Positions 35,553 to 45,120 of a stretch of 64,000 bases of DNA are shown here, piece by piece; position 1 is the stretch's first letter, and the number at the start of each line of letters is the position of its first letter. The stretch is from Alteromonas sp047556435 (GTDB lineage: Bacteria > Pseudomonadota > Gammaproteobacteria > Enterobacterales > Alteromonadaceae). The stretch lies in NCBI RefSeq assembly GCF_047556435.1, contig NZ_CP180210.1, positions 3,100,001 through 3,164,000 of the forward strand, read 5' to 3'. The notes under the pieces were generated by a model. It did not search any database. It worked only from the letters and a program-made list of their open reading frames with translations, and was not told the DNA's origin. Made by a program: the position numbers and the translations under genes.

Positions 35553-36458
35553 TTACCCGTTTACTATTACTGGCTGCGCTTCTTGTAACAGCGAGAGGTT
35601 TACGTGTTGACGCGCCGACACTACCCTGCCAATGATCACCAGTGCAGGTCCTTGTACATCGGCTTCACATACACGTTCAACTATGTCTGTTACTGTTGCA
35701 GTAATCACTTTCTGATTGCGGCAACACGCGTTCTCAATAACGGCCACCGGCATATCGTTACTGATTCCATGCGCTAACAATCGTTGACTTAACTGCTCCA
35801 GGCGCTTCAACCCCATGTAAACGACTGTGGTCTGATGGGATGCCTGTCGGGCAATGGCTCCCCAGTCAGCCTCTTTCGAAGGGTCCTGAAATTGCGCCGT
35901 CATCATTGTCAGCGCCTGTGCACTACGTCTGTCCGTGAGGGGGATGCCAGTATATGCCGAGGCCCCGGAAGCTGCAGTAATTCCAGGGACAATAGCAAAG
36001 GGGATCGCGGCGGCTTCCAACGCCTGCGTTTCCTCACAGGTACGCGCGAAAACAGCAGGATCCCCACCTTTTAAGCGGACGACACGCTTCCCTTCTTGTG
36101 CCAGTCGCACCAGGCGGGAACATATCTGGTCCTGAGGCACACTATGTTTCCCACAACGCTTACCTACAAATTCCTTTGAAACATGGCGCGGTATACAGGC
36201 AAGCACAGACTCATCCACCAGCCAGTCGAATAACACCACATCGGCTTCCTGCAATAACCGATACGCTTTGCGGGTAAGAAGCTCGGCATCTCCGGGGCCT
36301 GCACCGACAATAAACACCTCTCCCTGATGATCACCTGCTCTCGTATTTGCGCCTGCCGCCAATGGGGTTCCACCACGCGCCTCACGCAAAGATGTCTGCC
36401 TACGCAGTAAATGTTGCGCAAAAGCAGAAGTGACGGACTGTAATCGTAAAAGCATCAT
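35553..36458 (-). CDS. cobA: Uroporphyrinogen-III C-methyltransferase
   Basis: CobA (SUMT) makes precorrin-2, the precursor of the siroheme in NirB. The 301-residue protein has VFIVGAGPGDAELLTRKAYR, the KRCGKH segment, RLKGGDPAVFARTCEE, VPGITAASGASAYTGIPLTDR and VVYMGLKRLEQL, all SUMT signatures. A 46-residue N-terminal extension (basic, arginine-rich) precedes the domain; its purpose is unknown. It lies 11 bases after the nasA stop with AGAGGA upstream, and is the last gene of the nirBD-nasA unit. CysG would carry extra domains; this is the single-domain form. Confidence 0.93.
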   Translation of the reverse strand: MMLLRLQSVTSAFAQHLLRRQTSLREARGGTPLAAGANTRAGDHQGEVFIVGAGPGDAELLTRKAYRLLQEADVVLFDWLVDESVLACIPRHVSKEFVGKRCGKHSVPQDQICSRLVRLAQEGKRVVRLKGGDPAVFARTCEETQALEAAAIPFAIVPGITAASGASAYTGIPLTDRRSAQALTMMTAQFQDPSKEADWGAIARQASHQTTVVYMGLKRLEQLSQRLLAHGISNDMPVAVIENACCRNQKVITATVTDIVERVCEADVQGPALVIIGRVVSARQHVNLSLLQEAQPVIVNG

Positions 36459-36469
36459 AGGATCCTCTG

Positions 36470-39178
36470 TTAAGCCGTGGTTACGGCGCGTGTTTCCGCT
36501 TCAATAAGACGGGACAGTTCGGTTTTGCAAGAACCGCAATTGGTACCGCATTTCAGTGAGCGGCCCAGCTTTGAAACCGAGTCACAACCGTCGCGGATCG
36601 CGTTTTTAATCGGGAGTTCGCGAATGGAATAACAACTGCAAACCACCGGACCAGAAAGAAATACATCGTCCGGCCGATGATGCAGCAAACCGTGTAATTG
36701 CTCTGCAGACAGCGCAGTAGTGCCGGCAAACATCGCATCCAGCCAAGCCAGCGGCACGTCAAAGGGCATGGCAGAAAGCAGAATGACAGCCACGGGCTGC
36801 TCCTCGCGCATTAACACCAAGGTGGCTTTTTCACTGCTTTGGTACGTGGTGCAATGAAGGTGCGTATTGATATTACAAAGCAATGAGGCAGTCATCTCAT
36901 CCAAAGGACGGGGATCCGCCAGATCCATCATTGCGCCATTTTCGGCCGGGATCTTCAGCCAGTAGTGCCAGGGTTCACCAAGGGTACTCACATAGGAAGG
37001 ATCCCCAAAAATAACTCCGTAAGAAGCCATCCCGGCGGGTGTGATTTTTACCGCGCCATGCTTGAGTTCCGGTTGTCCGGAAACAGGGTCATGTGCGCCA
37101 TTTAACAATAATCCCACTTTGGCATGGGACCCCCAGGTCGCAGACCAGTGAATGGGGGCGAAGACTTCCCCCCGGCGCTGAGCGTCATCCACTTTTACCG
37201 GCAACAGCACGTTATCGTCGCTACACTGTGCTTGCAGCGACACCAGTTCGCGGGCTCTTACGTCCAGTTTTTCTGCATCCACAGGGTGCATGGTAAGCGC
37301 CGGGCGCTCGATGTGTCTGAGTAGTCGTGGCGCGTTTCCGGTTCGGGTCATGGTGTGCCACTGATCTCGGATCCGCCCTGTATTGAGAATGTACGGATAA
37401 TCGGCGGACGTTTGTTGCGCCGGCAGTTCGGGGACGACAGCGATAAACCGTGCTCTAGCATCTGCGGTGTAAAAACGCCCGTCTGAAAACACCCGTTGCT
37501 GGCCACACCGATGGTACTCAGCCAGTGGCCACTGAACTGGCCCCAGATTATCGTATTGGTTAATAGAAAGGTCAGCCAACGGTGCCAGATTCAAGGCTCT
37601 GGTATGATGGTTGTCCCTTGCTGTCAGTTGGCAGTGTTCAGAGAAAATCTGCGCCGGATGGGTATAAGAAAAGGCGCTTTCAAAACCCATTTTGCGTGCA
37701 ACAGCACTGATGATTTCCCAGTCATGCCTGGCCTCTCCTGCAGGTGGCAGCAACCCTCGCTGACGTGAAATTCGCCGCTCTGAATTTGTCACCGTGCCGT
37801 TTTTTTCAGACCAGCCGGTGGCGGGCAACGCGATATCCGCAAATTTCAGTGTATCGTTTTCTGCCACAGTATCTGACACGATCACCAGTTCACAGCGTTT
37901 AAGCGCAGCTTCTACCAGCGCTCGGTTTGGCATGCTTGCTACCGGGTTGGTCGCCATGACCCACAGTACTTTTATCTTTCCGTCTGCGGCGGCTTTGAAC
38001 ATATCCACCGCTTTCAGACCGGGTTTCTGTGCCAGCGCCGGTGCCTGCCAGAATGAAGCGACGATGTCACGATGCTGTGGATTGTCGATATCCATGTGCG
38101 CCGCCAGCATGTTGGACAGCCCACCCACTTCTCTGCCCCCCATCGCATTCGGCTGGCCGGTAATTGAAAAAGGGCCGCACCCTTCCCGACCAATTTTACC
38201 TGACGCCAGATGGCAATTAATAATCGCGTTGCCTTTATCCACGCCACTGGTTGACTGATTGATGCCCATGGAAAAAAACGTCACCACCCGCGGGGAGCGG
38301 CAAAACAACGAATACAGTGAGGTTATCGATGCCTGAGGTACATCACACATCGCCGCCACAGCATCAGGTGTCCACCCCTGTGCAACCGCCAGTGCCTCAG
38401 TAAAGCCTCGGGTGTGTTCGTTCACAAACGCGCAGTCAGAGGCATTTTTTTCAGCAATGAAGCGCAACAGCCCGCAAAAAAGCGCCGCGTCGGTGCCGGG
38501 TTTTAGCTTAATGTGAATATCCGCCAGCGTAGCCGTATCGGTTTTTCTCGGGTCCACCAGCACAATTTGCATAGCGGGATTTTTGAGTTTTGCCCGCTCG
38601 ATTCGCTGAAAAAGCACCGGGTGGGTCCATGCCGCGTTGCTACCGGTGATGATAAGCAGATCGGTACTCTCCAGATCGGTGTAGTCACACGGCACAATAT
38701 CCTCTCCGAAGGCCCTTTTATAAGCCGCAACCGCTGAAGACATACACAGGCGTGAGTTCGTATCGATATTTGCGCTGCCTATGAACCCTTTCATAAATTT
38801 ATTGGCAACGTAATAGTCTTCCGTCAGCAATTGACCGGAGCCGTAAAGTCCGATGACGTCCGGGCCATAGTCGGCAAGTGTCTGCATTAATTTTTGTGCA
38901 ACGGTATCAAGAGCGCTATCCCAGCTTGTCACTTCACCATTAACACGAGGCGACAATAACCGCTTTTCTGCTCCCAGCGTATCCAAAAGGTGCGTGCCTT
39001 TGATACACAGCCGACCAAAGTTTGCCGGATGCTCCGGGGTCCCGCCTAGTTGGGACAGGGGCACATTCCCATCACCTTGCGCGACAACATCGACGCCACA
39101 ACCTACACCACAATACGGACAGGTGGTTTGAATCAGACGCGGTATCCGGCTGGAGCTCTCTGGCGGTAATGCCGTCAT
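36470..39178 (-). CDS. nasA: Assimilatory nitrate reductase catalytic subunit
   Basis: NasA reduces nitrate to nitrite in the cytoplasm. The 902-residue protein has an N-terminal 4Fe-4S site (CPYCGVGCGVD near residue 20), the molybdopterin domain with SRLCMSSAVAAYKRAFGED and TGSNAAWTHPV, the GQPNAMGGREVG block, the MGD-binding C-terminal domain (ILNTGRIRDQWHTMTRTGN), and finally a BFD-like 2Fe-2S domain (CSCYS, then KCGTNCGSCK). The extra 2Fe-2S domain is the NasA type found in Klebsiella. Ribosome site GGAG. It lies 12 bases after nirD. The cofactor is supplied by mobA in the neighbouring unit. Confidence 0.96.
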   Translation of the reverse strand: MTALPPESSSRIPRLIQTTCPYCGVGCGVDVVAQGDGNVPLSQLGGTPEHPANFGRLCIKGTHLLDTLGAEKRLLSPRVNGEVTSWDSALDTVAQKLMQTLADYGPDVIGLYGSGQLLTEDYYVANKFMKGFIGSANIDTNSRLCMSSAVAAYKRAFGEDIVPCDYTDLESTDLLIITGSNAAWTHPVLFQRIERAKLKNPAMQIVLVDPRKTDTATLADIHIKLKPGTDAALFCGLLRFIAEKNASDCAFVNEHTRGFTEALAVAQGWTPDAVAAMCDVPQASITSLYSLFCRSPRVVTFFSMGINQSTSGVDKGNAIINCHLASGKIGREGCGPFSITGQPNAMGGREVGGLSNMLAAHMDIDNPQHRDIVASFWQAPALAQKPGLKAVDMFKAAADGKIKVLWVMATNPVASMPNRALVEAALKRCELVIVSDTVAENDTLKFADIALPATGWSEKNGTVTNSERRISRQRGLLPPAGEARHDWEIISAVARKMGFESAFSYTHPAQIFSEHCQLTARDNHHTRALNLAPLADLSINQYDNLGPVQWPLAEYHRCGQQRVFSDGRFYTADARARFIAVVPELPAQQTSADYPYILNTGRIRDQWHTMTRTGNAPRLLRHIERPALTMHPVDAEKLDVRARELVSLQAQCSDDNVLLPVKVDDAQRRGEVFAPIHWSATWGSHAKVGLLLNGAHDPVSGQPELKHGAVKITPAGMASYGVIFGDPSYVSTLGEPWHYWLKIPAENGAMMDLADPRPLDEMTASLLCNINTHLHCTTYQSSEKATLVLMREEQPVAVILLSAMPFDVPLAWLDAMFAGTTALSAEQLHGLLHHRPDDVFLSGPVVCSCYSIRELPIKNAIRDGCDSVSKLGRSLKCGTNCGSCKTELSRLIEAETRAVTTA

Positions 39179-39190
39179 AACAATCTCCGG

Positions 39191-39544
39191 CTATGCCTGA
39201 ACCAGCACACGCTGGTTGTCTACTCGCACAGGATATACCGTAACGCTGACGTCCTCCCGTTCAACACACTTTCCCGTTTCAAGCACATAATGCTCTTTGT
39301 ACAGGGGCGAAGCGACTACGATATCCGTATTCAATGAACCGATAATCCCCCTGTACAGCACGTTTGCCTGGCCAACCGGGTCCCAGTTGCTGATAGCAAA
39401 AATATGCCTGCCATCATCAGCCTCTGTCAGAAAAAGCGCGACTTGCTGGTCTTCAACGAGAGCGCACACGCCGCTATTAGTCACCAGGTCATTAATGTGA
39501 CAAACATCGTGCCATTGAGGGGTAAAACTTGCCTGAGCCTGCAT
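39191..39544 (-). CDS. nirD: Nitrite reductase small subunit
   Basis: The 117-residue protein is the Rieske-like NirD subunit without cluster ligands: HDVCHINDLVTNSGVCAL, VEDQQVALFL, DPVGQANVLYRGIIG, then LYKEHYVLETGKC and YPVRVDNQRVLV. It stabilises NirB. The ATG at 39544 has AGGAGA 6 bases upstream, and the nirB stop is 10 bases before it. A longer open frame upstream is only the overlap with nirB. Confidence 0.95.
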   Translation of the reverse strand: MQAQASFTPQWHDVCHINDLVTNSGVCALVEDQQVALFLTEADDGRHIFAISNWDPVGQANVLYRGIIGSLNTDIVVASPLYKEHYVLETGKCVEREDVSVTVYPVRVDNQRVLVQA

Positions 39545-39554
39545 GTGAATTCTC

Positions 39555-42098
39555 CTATACGATTTCAACCGGAATGACTTTTTCTGTGCGTTTTTCTGCA
39601 CGGGTGGCTGGGCGGATTTGGTCCCGTTCAGCGACAAACTGTATGTTGGAATCGGCAGCGTCGCTGTTGACGAACTGACGGAATCGTTTTAATGCTTCCG
39701 GCGATTCGATCGTCGTTTTCCATTCGCACTGATAACTGTCAGTAATGCGCTGCATCTGTGCTTCAAGATCGTCACCAATGCCAAGACAGTCATTGATTAT
39801 CACGTCCTGAAGGTAACTCAGGCCACCTTCCAGGTTTTCCATCCACACGGAGGTACGCTGTAACCGATCTGCCGTCTTGGCATAGAACATCAAAATGCGA
39901 TCGATATATTTTTGCAGCGTAATATCATCAAGATCGGTGGCAAATAAGTCACCGTGACGGGGCTTCATGCCCCCGTTTCCGCACACATAGAGGTTCCAGC
40001 CTTTCTCGGTGGCAATAATGCCGATATCCTTACTTTGTGCCTCCGCACACTCACGGGTACACCCAGATACGGCGAACTTGATTTTGTGCGGCGCGCGCAA
40101 CCCTTTGTAACGGTTCTCCAGGGTAATCGCTTTCGTTACCGAATCCTGCACGCCATATCGGCACCAGGTACTGCCCACACACGACTTCACGGTTCGCAGA
40201 GCTTTGGCGTACGCGTGCCCCGTCTCAAAGCCTCCGGCTACCAGTTCACCCCATATCGCAGGTAACTGCTCCACCCGGGCACCAAATAAATCAATTCGCT
40301 GGCCCCCGGTGATTTTGGTATAGAGGTGGTATCGCTTAGCAACGTCGCCGAGCAATATCAGCTTATCAGGCGTGATCTCGCCTCCTGCTACCCGCGGTAC
40401 CACAGAATAGGTGCCGTCCTTTTGCATATTTCCCAGGTACGTATCATTGGTATCCTGCAAAGGTTGGTGCTCGCGGGTAAGAATGTAGTCATTCCAGACC
40501 GAGGCAAATACTGACGCTGCTGCCGGTTTACAGATATCGCACCCCAAACCTTTGCCATGTTTAGCAAGGAGCTCTTCAAAGGTGTGGATCTCCTCTACCT
40601 GAATAAGATGATAGAGTTCCTGGCGCGTGTAGTTAAAGTGCTCACAAATCGCTTTTGAGACCTCCACGCCACGCTTTTCAAGTTCGCTGTCGACCACATT
40701 TTTAAGCAGTGCTGTACAGCCACCGCAACCAGTGCTGGCTTTGGTTGAGGACTTCACCTCTCCCAGCGAGCAGCATCCGGCGTCAATTGCACCGACAATA
40801 TCGCCTTTGGAGACGTTGTGGCACGAGCAGATAGTGGCTGAGTCCCCTAGCGCGTCGGCCCCCAGTGATGGCGCTTCGCCACCGGTAGGTAAAATAAGCG
40901 ATTCTGGCATTTGCGGTAAGGCAATGCCGTTTAGCGCGTATTGCAACAGGACATCGTACTCGCTGGTATCGCCCACCAGCACGGCGCCTATCACCTTTTC
41001 TCTGGCCGCATCAATGACCAGCTTTTTATACACGCCCTCAGGCTGATTATGATAGGTGTAGACCAATGCCCCGGGGCTACGGGCATGTGCATCACCTATA
41101 GAGCCAACTTCAACCCCCATGAGTTTCAGCTTGGTACTCATGTCGGCGCCGGCGAATTCGCCCTGCTGTGCGGTGAGGTGGGCAACTGCGGCTCTTGCCA
41201 TCGCATAACCGGGCGCTACCAGACCAAAAATACGGTTTTGCCATAAGGCACATTCACCAATGGCGTAAATGTCAGGATCTGAAGTCTGGCATTGATTATT
41301 AATCACAATTCCACCGCGCTCTCCCAGCGCCAGTCCGGTCAGCCGGCCCAGTTGATCGCTGGGACGGATCCCTGCCGAAAACAGGATAAGATCCGTTTCC
41401 AGATGGGTTTCATCGCCAAAGTTCATGCGATAGCGGCAACGCTCACCGGCAATAATTTCTGTGGTCGCTTTTTGCGTGTGAACCTGCACACCCAATGACT
41501 CAATTTTTCCACGCAGCAGGTCCCCACCGGGCAAATCCAGTTGTACTGCCATTAATTGGGGCGCAAATTCAACAACGTGCGTTTCCAGACCGGCCTGCTT
41601 CAATGCATTTGCTGCCTCAAGCCCTAGCAGTCCGCCGCCAACCACCACGCCAACACGACTTTGCGCCGCGCTGGCGCTGATAGCTTCAAGATCATCGATA
41701 GTGCGATATACCAGGCAGTGCGGTTTGTCATTTCCGGGAATGGGCGGTACGAAGGGATAGGATCCTGTGGCCAGAACCAGCTTATCATAGTGATAGACAT
41801 CACCGGTTTTGGTAATAACCTGTTTGGCCTCAGGGTTGATTTCCGTTACCCACGCATCTGTAACAGCATTTACGCCCCAATCCTGATAGGTTTTTGCGTC
41901 AGTCAGCGCCAGGTCCTGGGCTGTTTTACCCGAAAAATAGGACGATAAGTACACGCGGTCATATGCCAGGCGGCTCTCACCGCTTAACACCGTGATGTCG
42001 CAGGTCTGGCCGCTATTTACCAGTTGCTCCACAAAGTGGTGGCCTACCATACCGTTACCGACGATAACGATGCGTTGAGATTGTGAGGAAAGGGTCAT
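39555..42098 (-). CDS. nirB: NADH-dependent nitrite reductase large subunit
   Basis: NirB reduces nitrite to ammonium with NAD(P)H, FAD, iron-sulfur clusters and siroheme. The 847-residue protein equals the usual length. Domains: FAD/NAD binding (VIVGNGMVGHHF, GVVVGGGLLGLEAANAL), a BFD 2Fe-2S region near residues 423-470 (CSCHNVSKGD, STGCGGC), then the siroheme/4Fe-4S part with CVGSTWCRYG near residue 644 and SGCTRECAEA near 683. The start is ATG 42098 (AAGGTG upstream); the open frame running to 42134 crosses the leader terminator and is not real. Head of the nirBD-nasA-cobA unit. Confidence 0.96.
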   Translation of the reverse strand: MTLSSQSQRIVIVGNGMVGHHFVEQLVNSGQTCDITVLSGESRLAYDRVYLSSYFSGKTAQDLALTDAKTYQDWGVNAVTDAWVTEINPEAKQVITKTGDVYHYDKLVLATGSYPFVPPIPGNDKPHCLVYRTIDDLEAISASAAQSRVGVVVGGGLLGLEAANALKQAGLETHVVEFAPQLMAVQLDLPGGDLLRGKIESLGVQVHTQKATTEIIAGERCRYRMNFGDETHLETDLILFSAGIRPSDQLGRLTGLALGERGGIVINNQCQTSDPDIYAIGECALWQNRIFGLVAPGYAMARAAVAHLTAQQGEFAGADMSTKLKLMGVEVGSIGDAHARSPGALVYTYHNQPEGVYKKLVIDAAREKVIGAVLVGDTSEYDVLLQYALNGIALPQMPESLILPTGGEAPSLGADALGDSATICSCHNVSKGDIVGAIDAGCCSLGEVKSSTKASTGCGGCTALLKNVVDSELEKRGVEVSKAICEHFNYTRQELYHLIQVEEIHTFEELLAKHGKGLGCDICKPAAASVFASVWNDYILTREHQPLQDTNDTYLGNMQKDGTYSVVPRVAGGEITPDKLILLGDVAKRYHLYTKITGGQRIDLFGARVEQLPAIWGELVAGGFETGHAYAKALRTVKSCVGSTWCRYGVQDSVTKAITLENRYKGLRAPHKIKFAVSGCTRECAEAQSKDIGIIATEKGWNLYVCGNGGMKPRHGDLFATDLDDITLQKYIDRILMFYAKTADRLQRTSVWMENLEGGLSYLQDVIINDCLGIGDDLEAQMQRITDSYQCEWKTTIESPEALKRFRQFVNSDAADSNIQFVAERDQIRPATRAEKRTEKVIPVEIV

Positions 42099-42120
42099 TT
42101 CGTTCACCTTATAATTTGGC

Positions 42121-42155
42121 AAAAAAAAACCCACGACCGATTTCTCGGTCGTGGG
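42121..42155 (-). terminator. NasR-controlled terminator of the nirB leader
   Basis: CCCACGACCGA, loop GAAA, TCGGTCGTGGG and nine T residues on the minus strand, 23 bases before nirB. Confidence 0.93.
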
Positions 42156-42238
42156 CGTCGTTGCCTGGTTTAGCGATTTGCTATCAAATTGTTCAGAACA
42201 GTCGGCGTAAATATTACGCGATGCTCATGCTTACGTGT
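42154..42238 (-). promoter_or_regulatory. ANTAR-target leader hairpins of nirB
   Basis: RNA GGC-AACGAC-GCC (42154-42165) has a hexaloop with A1 and G4, and overlaps the terminator stem by two bases (42154-42155), exactly as in the nrtA leader. Upstream, GCGTAA and TTACGC (near 42208-42222) and TAGC/GCTA (near 42171-42183) are candidate first hairpins. Confidence 0.75.
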
Positions 42239-42248
42239 TTACAGTGCA

Positions 42249-42264
42249 ATCAAGTATAGTGCCA
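42249..42264 (-). promoter_or_regulatory. Sigma54-like promoter of nirB
   Basis: On the minus strand TGGCAC, 5 bases, TTGAT. The -24 half is perfect; the -12 half has GA where GC is usual. Predicted start near 42238, at the beginning of the leader. Confidence 0.5.
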
Positions 42265-42327
42265 AATGTCACACTTGATATATTTCAATAACTTAGAGTA
42301 AAACCCAGTCCCACTCGACGCACTTTT

Positions 42328-42344
42328 CGCACCATGGTAATGCA
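42328..42344. promoter_or_regulatory. NtrC-like site upstream of nirB
   Basis: CGCACCATGGTAATGCA matches TGCACCA-N3-TGGTGCA at 11 of 14 positions and lies about 65 bases upstream of the -24 element. Confidence 0.4.
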
Positions 42345-42374
42345 AGGGTGCACTATGACTGACATCATCACGTC

Positions 42375-44096
42375 TCACCATCCACCAAAATGCACCACCA
42401 GCATCGCAAAAAAACCGAAAGTTGTTATAGCTGCGACCCCCTGCCATACGCGAAGAGGGTGTTTTTCCATTAACGGTAACGCTTCGCTTGCCGCTGGATT
42501 AGGATAAGAAAGATCATGCACGAATTCAGTCAGGGCTGCATATCGCTTGTGGGGCAGCAGATGACAGGCACGCTGCAGCGCGAAATCCACCCATACAGGA
42601 ATAACGGCCCCCTGTGCGCAGGCAGATTGATACCTGATTTTTCGTAAACCGCTGATGCTGGAGACCTGAGCAACGCGCGTACCATAGGGAAACTTGCCTG
42701 ACAGTAAAAAATAAAACGTAATGGCCAGCGCATATTGGTCTGCGCGTGTATCAGGGTGCAACCCCACGATATATTCAGGCGCGCAATACTGCAGATCGCC
42801 AGCAGCAACAGGCAGCTCCGGTGAAGAGGAGAAACGGTAATCGAAATAGCTGGCGCTGCCCAGATCAATAATTTTCAGAATACCGTTGGTATCAAGCAAT
42901 ACGTTGTCCGGCCGGATATCCTGATGCAGGATCCCTTTTCTGTGCAGCGCATTCACCCCCTCAGCCAGTTGCGCGCCCCACGCTCTTAGTTGCGGCAAGG
43001 TCATCATACCGTTGTCATCGTGCCATTGGCGCAGCGATTGGCCGGGAATATAATCAGATACTGCGTAGAACCAGGTACGCTTTGAACCTAAAAAAGGGCA
43101 TGTGACGACATACGGAGAACGTACCATGCGGGCAAACCACTCCTCTTTTGCCAAGCTATCGAGGTATGCCGGGTTCTCCCCCATTTCTGTAGAAGGAAAC
43201 TTAACTACAACGTGCGTTGCAAAATCTTTACTGTGCGCCAGAAAGACACGGTTTCGTTCGTTGTACGATAGTTCCTGGACCAGTAGCCAGTTATCAATGC
43301 GCTTACCCACTTCCACATTCCCGGCAAGCGGTAGAAAGCCATCTTGTGTATAGGCTAATGCGTTATCACGGCTTGTGTTCCCGACGGTAACCACTACGGC
43401 AGTGAGATTGTCTTCACAGCCTTGCTGTTTGGCCAGCGACGCCAGCGTTTGTGCAGTCATCTCCCCATCCCCTGCGTGCGATGTAAGCGTATGCGCTATC
43501 TGCACGTTGGAGAGCGACTCTGCAATGCCGTCGGTTAACAACACGAAGCTGTCACCGGGGCGCATATCGACAACAACACACTGTGCCGATAAGGCTGGTT
43601 TTAGTCCAAGCGCATTGCTCAATAACGCTTCGCCCCAATCAGACTCTGCGCGGTGACGCGTTGTAAGACAGGTGGCGATATTATCTCTGACATGATAAAT
43701 CGCACTGTCGCCGCAATGCAGCAAAACCGCGTGGCTACCGGTCATTATCACCGCACTGAAAGTGCACACGTAACCATGCTCTGGATTGTCCTGATAGGCG
43801 CTGGTTTGTGTTTTCACGTATAAACGGGTGTTAATTGCTTCAGCGACGTGACGCGCGGCCCGCTCAACTGACCACAGTTCGCTGGTAACAGGAAAATCAT
43901 GAACAAACTGATTCACAGCCAGGTCGCTGGCGTATTGGCTGACCTGACTGGAACTAATGCCATCGGCGACAACGGCAATTGCAGCGTGGCGTTTAGATGC
44001 AGAAAAATCAGGCACTGCTACCTTGTAGCAGTCCTGATTTACGGGTTTATTTCCAGCGTCGGAAAACGCTGAAAAACCAACGTTAAACACGGGCAA
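42375..44096 (-). CDS. PP2C phosphatase and Ser/Thr kinase fusion of the nitrate locus
   Basis: The 573-residue protein has an N-terminal PP2C phosphatase (about residues 1-240: ADGISSSQVSQYASD, LLHCGDSAIYHVRD, VLLTDGIAESLSN, EDNLTAVVV) and a C-terminal Hanks-type kinase (about 265-520) with VVKFPS for the lysine, HQDIRPDNVLLD for the catalytic loop and DLG in place of DFG. A single C-terminal helix (VAAITTFGFFAMLVVHFGGW) anchors it. Homologues sit in the same locus in Pseudomonas (next to nirB, from memory). The start is TTG at 44096 directly after the FNT stop, or GTG at 44090. No early ATG exists, so translation is probably coupled. Targets are unknown. Confidence 0.9.
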   Translation of the reverse strand: MPVFNVGFSAFSDAGNKPVNQDCYKVAVPDFSASKRHAAIAVVADGISSSQVSQYASDLAVNQFVHDFPVTSELWSVERAARHVAEAINTRLYVKTQTSAYQDNPEHGYVCTFSAVIMTGSHAVLLHCGDSAIYHVRDNIATCLTTRHRAESDWGEALLSNALGLKPALSAQCVVVDMRPGDSFVLLTDGIAESLSNVQIAHTLTSHAGDGEMTAQTLASLAKQQGCEDNLTAVVVTVGNTSRDNALAYTQDGFLPLAGNVEVGKRIDNWLLVQELSYNERNRVFLAHSKDFATHVVVKFPSTEMGENPAYLDSLAKEEWFARMVRSPYVVTCPFLGSKRTWFYAVSDYIPGQSLRQWHDDNGMMTLPQLRAWGAQLAEGVNALHRKGILHQDIRPDNVLLDTNGILKIIDLGSASYFDYRFSSSPELPVAAGDLQYCAPEYIVGLHPDTRADQYALAITFYFLLSGKFPYGTRVAQVSSISGLRKIRYQSACAQGAVIPVWVDFALQRACHLLPHKRYAALTEFVHDLSYPNPAASEALPLMEKHPLRVWQGVAAITTFGFFAMLVVHFGGW

Positions 44097-44957
44097 TCAC
44101 ACTTTATCGTTAACCCTCGCGGCTGGTACCGCTTTATTAAAACCGCCCGTCAGATCACGCTTCGGCGCCGTTTTGAAATGGGTTGAATAAAGCGTCAGTC
44201 CGGTGAATGCCAGGCCCCCTACCAGGTTACCCAGCGCAGTGGGAATTTCGTTCCAGATGAAGTAGTCAAGAACCGAGAAATCTCCTCCCATAATCAGACC
44301 GAAGGGAAACAAAAACATGTTCACCACCGAGTGTTCAAAACCCATGAAGAAGAACAGCATAATAGGCATCCACATTGCCAGAACCTTGCCACTCACATGC
44401 GTGGAAATCATGGCGCCAACAACACCTAAAGACACCATCCAGTTACACAACATGCCGCGGATAAATATTGTAAACCAGCCAGCAACGCCATATTCTGCGT
44501 AACCAAGGGTTCGCGCTTCACCGATCCCGGCAACTTTCTGTGCAATAGCCCCGCCGTCGACGTTATATCCCATAGTAAAAATAAAAGACATCATAAATGC
44601 GACCGTCAGTGCGCCGGCAAAGTTACCCAGAAAAACCAGCCCCCAGTTTCGTAAAATCTGTGGCCAGGTAACACCGGGACGTTTAGCCAGCCAGGCCAGC
44701 GGGCAAAGTACGAATACGCCCGTGAGCAAATCAAATCCCATCAGATACAACATACAAAAGCCTACCGGGAACAGCACGGCCCCCAGTAAAAAGCTGCCGG
44801 TTTGTACGGCGATGGTCACCGCAAACACAGCAGCCAGCGCCAAAATCGCTCCGGCCATAAATGCCCGTACGAGCGTGTCACGGGTCGACATGTAAATCTT
44901 GGACTCACCTGCATCGACCATTTTTGTTACGAATTCAGAAGGAAGTAAATACGCCAT
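44097..44957 (-). CDS. Formate/nitrite transporter family channel
   Basis: The 286-residue inner membrane protein has six hydrophobic helices and FNT features: SEFVTKMVDAGESK at the N terminus, GAVLFPVGFCMLYLMGFDLLTGVF, LVFLGNFAGA, GMLCNWMVSLGV and FFMGFEHSVVNMF. In this locus it most likely carries nitrite (NirC-like) rather than formate. The ATG 44957 has AGGTGA upstream; an earlier in-frame start at 45011 lies in the leader region. It heads a unit with the kinase-phosphatase. Confidence 0.92.
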   Translation of the reverse strand: MAYLLPSEFVTKMVDAGESKIYMSTRDTLVRAFMAGAILALAAVFAVTIAVQTGSFLLGAVLFPVGFCMLYLMGFDLLTGVFVLCPLAWLAKRPGVTWPQILRNWGLVFLGNFAGALTVAFMMSFIFTMGYNVDGGAIAQKVAGIGEARTLGYAEYGVAGWFTIFIRGMLCNWMVSLGVVGAMISTHVSGKVLAMWMPIMLFFFMGFEHSVVNMFLFPFGLIMGGDFSVLDYFIWNEIPTALGNLVGGLAFTGLTLYSTHFKTAPKRDLTGGFNKAVPAARVNDKV

Positions 44958-45023
44958 TTTTTTCACCTGATTAAGTAGTGTGTCAGTCAGTTTGCGCAAA
45001 CCAGATATCACTTTTCTGAAGAC

Positions 45024-45067
45024 AAAAAAAGCGCCCGCATCTCTCCTATTAAGAGAGTTGCAGACGC
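45024..45067 (-). terminator. NasR-controlled terminator of the FNT leader
   Basis: On the minus strand an imperfect 15-base stem (45053-45067 with 45031-45046, with GU pairs and one mismatch) and seven T residues, about 65 bases before the FNT start. Confidence 0.85.
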
Positions 45068-45110
45068 CTTTGTCTGAATTCAGGTTGTGATAGCGAAACT
45101 ACGCTTGCTG
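45061..45110 (-). promoter_or_regulatory. ANTAR-target leader hairpins of the FNT gene
   Basis: RNA CAGAC-AAAGGC-GUCUG (45061-45076) has a hexaloop with A1 and G4 and shares 45061-45067 with the terminator stem. A first hairpin AGCG-UAGUUU-CGCU lies just upstream (about 45091-45104). Confidence 0.75.
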
Positions 45111-45120
45111 GAAATAACTA

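Noticed and set aside
42099..42134. Longer N terminus for NirB from 42134
   Set aside because: It crosses the poly-A side of the leader terminator, and the start at 42098 has a ribosome site and gives the usual 847 residues.
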